Assembly (NCBI RefSeq): GCF_000160855.1
Contig: NZ_GG700756.1
Span: 23,115-30,632 of the forward strand
Length of the DNA stretch: 7,518 nt
Reading direction: 5' to 3'
From: Lactobacillus helveticus DSM 20075 = CGMCC 1.1877
GTDB lineage: Bacteria > Bacillota > Bacilli > Lactobacillales > Lactobacillaceae
Shown: in pieces, positions 4,992-7,518 of the stretch
Numbering within the stretch: position 1 is the first letter of the stretch
Layout: each line of letters begins with the position of its first letter
Translations under genes and position numbers: made by a program
Notes under the pieces: generated by a model
Database searches by the model: none
What the model was told of the DNA's origin: nothing
Seen by the model: the letters and a program-made list of their open reading frames with translations, nothing else

Positions 4992-5023
4992 ATTATATAA
5001 ACATATTTTTATATACTTGTCAA
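4992..5023 (-). promoter_or_regulatory. Distal promoter just after the ArsR gene
   Basis: Minus-strand TTGACA (5023-5018) begins eight bases after the arsR stop codon. The -10 region reads TTATATAAT, giving TTATAT at 17, TATATA at 18 or TATAAT at 20 bases spacing. Transcription would start near 4986 and cross about 230 bases of structured, non-coding leader before the metal-binding protein gene. No ORF of note lies in that leader. Confidence 0.55.
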
Positions 5024-5030
5024 ACTCAAA

Positions 5031-5312
5031 CTATTCTTTGACGTGCTGACGCAAAACATCCAAGATTTTAATAATATGGTTATCAGCTAAACTATAGTAT
5101 TTTTCTTGCTTAACCCGTTCACTTTTAACCAGCTTAGCTTCCTCTAAGATTCTAAGATGACGTGAAATAGCTGGCTGGCTAACATCGAATTGTTTAACTA
5201 AATTATTTACGCTGCTTTTTTGATGATCATTTAAATAATAAAGAATTTGAATACGGATTGGATGATTGAGAGCCCTAGTGATCCGGATAATTTGATCATT
5301 CAACTTTTTCAC
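5031..5312 (-). CDS. ArsR/SmtB-family metal-responsive repressor
   Basis: A 93-residue winged-helix DNA-binding protein. The recognition helix region is VSQPAISRHLRILEEAKLV (residues 44-62), followed by the wing (KQEKYYSL). The last helix carries D77-x-H79-x10-H90-x2-E93, which matches the alpha-5 metal site of SmtB/CzrA-type zinc sensors (D-x-H-x10-H-x2-H) except that the final His is Glu. There is no CxC motif of the arsenic or cadmium alpha-3 site. Zn, Co or Ni sensing is therefore likely, acting as a dimer. The reading frame opens at GTG 5312, which lacks its own ribosome site. AGGTGA (5309-5314) instead sits five bases before TTG 5303, so translation may start there (90 residues). It lies upstream of and parallel to the metal uptake operon, 277 bases apart. 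Classical members repress efflux genes, so control of uptake would be atypical. Confidence 0.85.
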   Translation of the reverse strand: MKKLNDQIIRITRALNHPIRIQILYYLNDHQKSSVNNLVKQFDVSQPAISRHLRILEEAKLVKSERVKQEKYYSLADNHIIKILDVLRQHVKE

Positions 5313-5356
5313 CTACTTACTAGTTTTAGCTTATTTTATCCCTTTAATTTTCTCAC

Positions 5357-5380
5357 AAAAAAATGCTACCCGAAGGTAGC
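5357..5380 (-). terminator. UUCG-loop intrinsic terminator between fruA and arsR
   Basis: Minus-strand GCTACC (5380-5375), loop TTCG, GGTAGC (5370-5365), then A and seven T (5363-5357). The C(UUCG)G tetraloop is exceptionally stable. No other hairpin with a T-run follows the fruA stop codon, so this probably ends the fructose operon. It lies 45 bases before arsR, so it could also attenuate read-through into that gene. Confidence 0.85.
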
Positions 5381-5468
5381 GCAAAACATAACAGAGTATC
5401 TTGATTTAAGTAGAGATCATCAAGGTATTTATATTATAATACGTTTTTTACATAATGTAGCATTTTTT
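5358..5468. repeat. 111-bp imperfect palindrome (MITE-like or hairpin element)
   Basis: Both ends match as inverted repeats: AAAAAATGCTAC (5358-5369) and GTAGCATTTTTT (5457-5468), 12 of 12. Near the centre CTTGAT (5400-5405) and ATCAAG (5419-5424) are also inverted about the same midpoint (about 5412). The terminator at 5357-5380 occupies the left end, and TATAAT occurs on the minus strand in the right half (5434-5439). Concentric symmetry over 111 bases suggests a miniature inverted-repeat element or a remnant of one. No coding sequence and no clear target duplication are seen. Confidence 0.5.
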
Positions 5469-5506
5469 GATTAATAACTTAAATTATTTTACTCAATTAC
5501 GCTTTT

Positions 5507-7504
5507 TTATTCGTTAGGATCGTCTTTAACGTTCTTCTTCCAGAAACTCATAACCAAACCAGCTACAACAGAACCGATAATAGTTGCCAAGAAGTAGAAC
5601 AAAATGTGACTTGGTCCACCAATGTTACCAGCAAGTGGTGATACCCAAAGACCACCGTGAGGAGCTGGAACACCAACGTGCCATAAACCAACTAACGCAC
5701 CACCGACAGCTGAACCAATGATACATGAAGGAATTACACGACCTGGGTCAGCAGCTGCAAATGGAATAGCACCTTCAGTAATGAATGAGAATCCTAATAC
5801 CCAGTTTGAAACACCTGCACGACGTTCTTCCAAAGTGTACTTATTCTTGAAGAATGTAGTACCGATAGCTGTAGCAAATGGAGGAACCATACCACCAACC
5901 ATAACTGCAGCCATCAAAATAGCAGCAGTAGCTGAGTGTGGATCGTTAGCAAAGGCACCTGAAGCAAATACGTAAGCAGCCTTGTTGAAAGGACCACCCA
6001 TATCGATTGACATCATACCTGCCAAGATAGTGGTAAGAAGTACCAAGTTACCAGTACCCATACCGTTTAAGAAGTGGGTAATAGCAAAGTTAATACCACT
6101 AAAGATTGGGTTAATGATGTAGAACATAATAGCTGCAATTAACAGCAAGCCCAAGATTGGGTAGAACAGCATTGGCTTCATACCTTCAACTGAGTGAGGT
6201 AATTTAGCAAATAGCTTCTTCAAGCCAACCATTAAGTAACCTGCAATGAAACCAGCAGCGATACCACCTAAGAATCCAGCTGGTGAAGTTGTGTGTGCTT
6301 GAACGTTAACTTGGAATTGACCGTTAACAATCGCAGCCATGTAACCACCAACGAAACCTGGCATAAGGGCTGGTAAATCACCAATTGATTCGGCAATGTA
6401 AGCAGCAAGAACTGGAACCATGAAGGCAAAGGCCAAGTTACCGGCATTGTTTAAGAATACGAATGCTGGTGTCTTAGGACCACCCATGTAGTTTTCTACG
6501 ATGAATGATACGGCCATTAAGATACCACCACCAATAACGAATGGAAGCATGTGGCTGATACCGTTCATCAAGTTCTTGTAAATGCCTGCCCATAAGCCTG
6601 GCTTTTCAGTGCTTGATGATTCAGCTGATTTATCAGCTGCACTTGCGTGGTAAACATCTGCCTTGTCATCCATAATGTCATCGATCAATTCGCCTGGCTT
6701 GTTGATACCATCAACAACTGGACGGTTAACTAAGTGCTTGCGGTCAAAACGTGGCATATCAACCTTCTTGTCAGAAGCGATAATAACACCCTTAGCGCGC
6801 TTAATTTCATCAGGGGTTAACTTATCCTTAACACCTTCAGAACCGTTAGTTTCGATTCTAACTTCGATACCGCGCTTCTTACCTTCCTTGATCAAAGCTT
6901 CTTGAGCCATGTAAGTGTGGGCAATACCGTTGATACATGCAGTAACACCAACGATTAAAGGCTTGTTATCATCATCTGAACTACCTTGAGCCTTAGCAGC
7001 TTCTTTAGCCTTTTTAGCTTCAGCAGCTTTCTTGTCTTCTTCGTCCTTCTTAGTTTCAGCCTTTTCAAAAAGGTCGATAACTTCTTCTGGAGTCTTAGCA
7101 GCCTTAAGTTTTTCAACTAATTCTGGATCAATTAATGAACCAGAAAGCTTAGCTAAAGCTTGAAGGTGAATATTATCAGCACCAGCTGGTGCAGTAATCA
7201 TGAAGAATAAGTGAACTGGTTGACCATCAAGTGAGTTGTAGTCAATGCCTTCCTTACTCTTAGCAAACAATACACGAGCCTTGTTAATTGACTTGTTACG
7301 TGCGTGAGGCATTGCGATTCCACCACCAATACCGGTAGTAGATTCATTTTCACGGTCCCAGATAGACTTGATGAATGCATCTTCATCATTAACGATGCCG
7401 GTTGCAACTTCAAGGTCAGCCATTTCCTTAATGGCATCTTCTTTATTCTTAGCCTTGAGTTCCATAATCATGGACTCAGGACTTAATATGTCCTTAATTC
7501 TCAT
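5507..7504 (-). CDS. fruA: PTS fructose transporter, fused IIA-IIB-IIC (FruA)
   Basis: A 665-residue enzyme II of the fructose family that imports fructose while phosphorylating it, normally to fructose 1-phosphate. The IIA domain spans about residues 1-148, with phospho-acceptor His67 in GGGIAMPHARN. A Lys/Glu/Ala-rich linker runs from about 149 to 175. The IIB domain spans about 182-280, with Cys190 in TACINGIAHTYMAQEAL. The IIC membrane domain runs from about 305 to 655 and includes HMLPFVIGGGILMA, FNKAAYVFASGAFA, and a conserved ITEGAIPFAA segment. All domains are complete. CIN replaces the common CPT at the IIB active-site loop. The ATG at 7504 follows AAAGGA (7508-7513) and GGGAG (7514-7518). 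In lactobacilli fruA usually follows fruR and fruK, which would lie beyond the right edge; its own promoter is not visible here. A UUCG terminator ends the unit. Confidence 0.93.
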   Translation of the reverse strand: MRIKDILSPESMIMELKAKNKEDAIKEMADLEVATGIVNDEDAFIKSIWDRENESTTGIGGGIAMPHARNKSINKARVLFAKSKEGIDYNSLDGQPVHLFFMITAPAGADNIHLQALAKLSGSLIDPELVEKLKAAKTPEEVIDLFEKAETKKDEEDKKAAEAKKAKEAAKAQGSSDDDNKPLIVGVTACINGIAHTYMAQEALIKEGKKRGIEVRIETNGSEGVKDKLTPDEIKRAKGVIIASDKKVDMPRFDRKHLVNRPVVDGINKPGELIDDIMDDKADVYHASAADKSAESSSTEKPGLWAGIYKNLMNGISHMLPFVIGGGILMAVSFIVENYMGGPKTPAFVFLNNAGNLAFAFMVPVLAAYIAESIGDLPALMPGFVGGYMAAIVNGQFQVNVQAHTTSPAGFLGGIAAGFIAGYLMVGLKKLFAKLPHSVEGMKPMLFYPILGLLLIAAIMFYIINPIFSGINFAITHFLNGMGTGNLVLLTTILAGMMSIDMGGPFNKAAYVFASGAFANDPHSATAAILMAAVMVGGMVPPFATAIGTTFFKNKYTLEERRAGVSNWVLGFSFITEGAIPFAAADPGRVIPSCIIGSAVGGALVGLWHVGVPAPHGGLWVSPLAGNIGGPSHILFYFLATIIGSVVAGLVMSFWKKNVKDDPNE

Positions 7505-7518
7505 ATATCCTTTCTCCC

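Noticed and set aside
5247..5474. 75-codon plus-strand open frame across the arsR start and the palindrome
   Set aside because: It runs through a terminator and an inverted repeat, has low-complexity composition and lacks a ribosome site.
5718..5975. Plus-strand frames opposite fruA (5718-5975, 6663-6905, 7304-7486) and a minus-strand frame at 7198-7437
   Set aside because: All are out-of-frame or antisense shadows of the complete fruA reading frame.
1..7518. CRISPR array, tRNA or rRNA genes
   Set aside because: No regularly spaced repeats and no cloverleaf or rRNA-like sequence were seen on either strand.

Overview
The window looks like a chromosomal segment of a low-GC lactic acid bacterium, most likely Lactobacillus of the acidophilus/helveticus/crispatus group. 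This rests on protein flavour: a Lactobacillus-type ISL3 transposase tail, a fruA-type IIABC phosphotransferase protein and a TcyP-type cystine carrier, with AT-rich spacers and strong AGGAGG-like ribosome sites. The species call is inference.

From left to right: (1) bases 1-440 are insertion-sequence debris on the + strand, namely the decayed 3' end of an ISL3-family element with its right inverted repeat, followed by what resembles the end of an IS256-family element. (2) 561-1943 (-) encodes a cystine/dicarboxylate-type symporter (TcyP). (3) 1944-2377 is regulatory. It holds a strong minus-strand promoter, a 35-codon leader ORF carrying Cys-Cys-Cys-Ile-Cys, alternative RNA hairpins and an intrinsic terminator just before the tcyP ribosome site. 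This reads as a cysteine-sensing transcription attenuator. Two further terminators and a possible plus-strand small transcript lie beyond it. (4) 2378-4753 (-) is a three-gene Zn/Mn ABC uptake operon: binding lipoprotein, ATPase, permease. (5) 4754-5030 is its unusually structured leader, with two promoters, a pseudoknot-capable hairpin and a long-range inverted repeat. (6) 5031-5312 (-) is an ArsR/SmtB repressor with a near-complete alpha-5 metal site. (7) 5357-5468 is a 111-bp imperfect palindrome that includes a UUCG-loop terminator. (8) 5507-7504 (-) is a complete fructose PTS IIABC gene (fruA), probably the last gene of an operon whose start lies outside the window.

All intact genes are on the minus strand but form separate units: fructose uptake, metal sensing and metal uptake, and cystine uptake. 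The ArsR protein is the obvious candidate regulator of the neighbouring metal transporter. The cystine carrier appears to be controlled in cis by translation of its own cysteine-rich leader peptide, which is the most notable system in the window.
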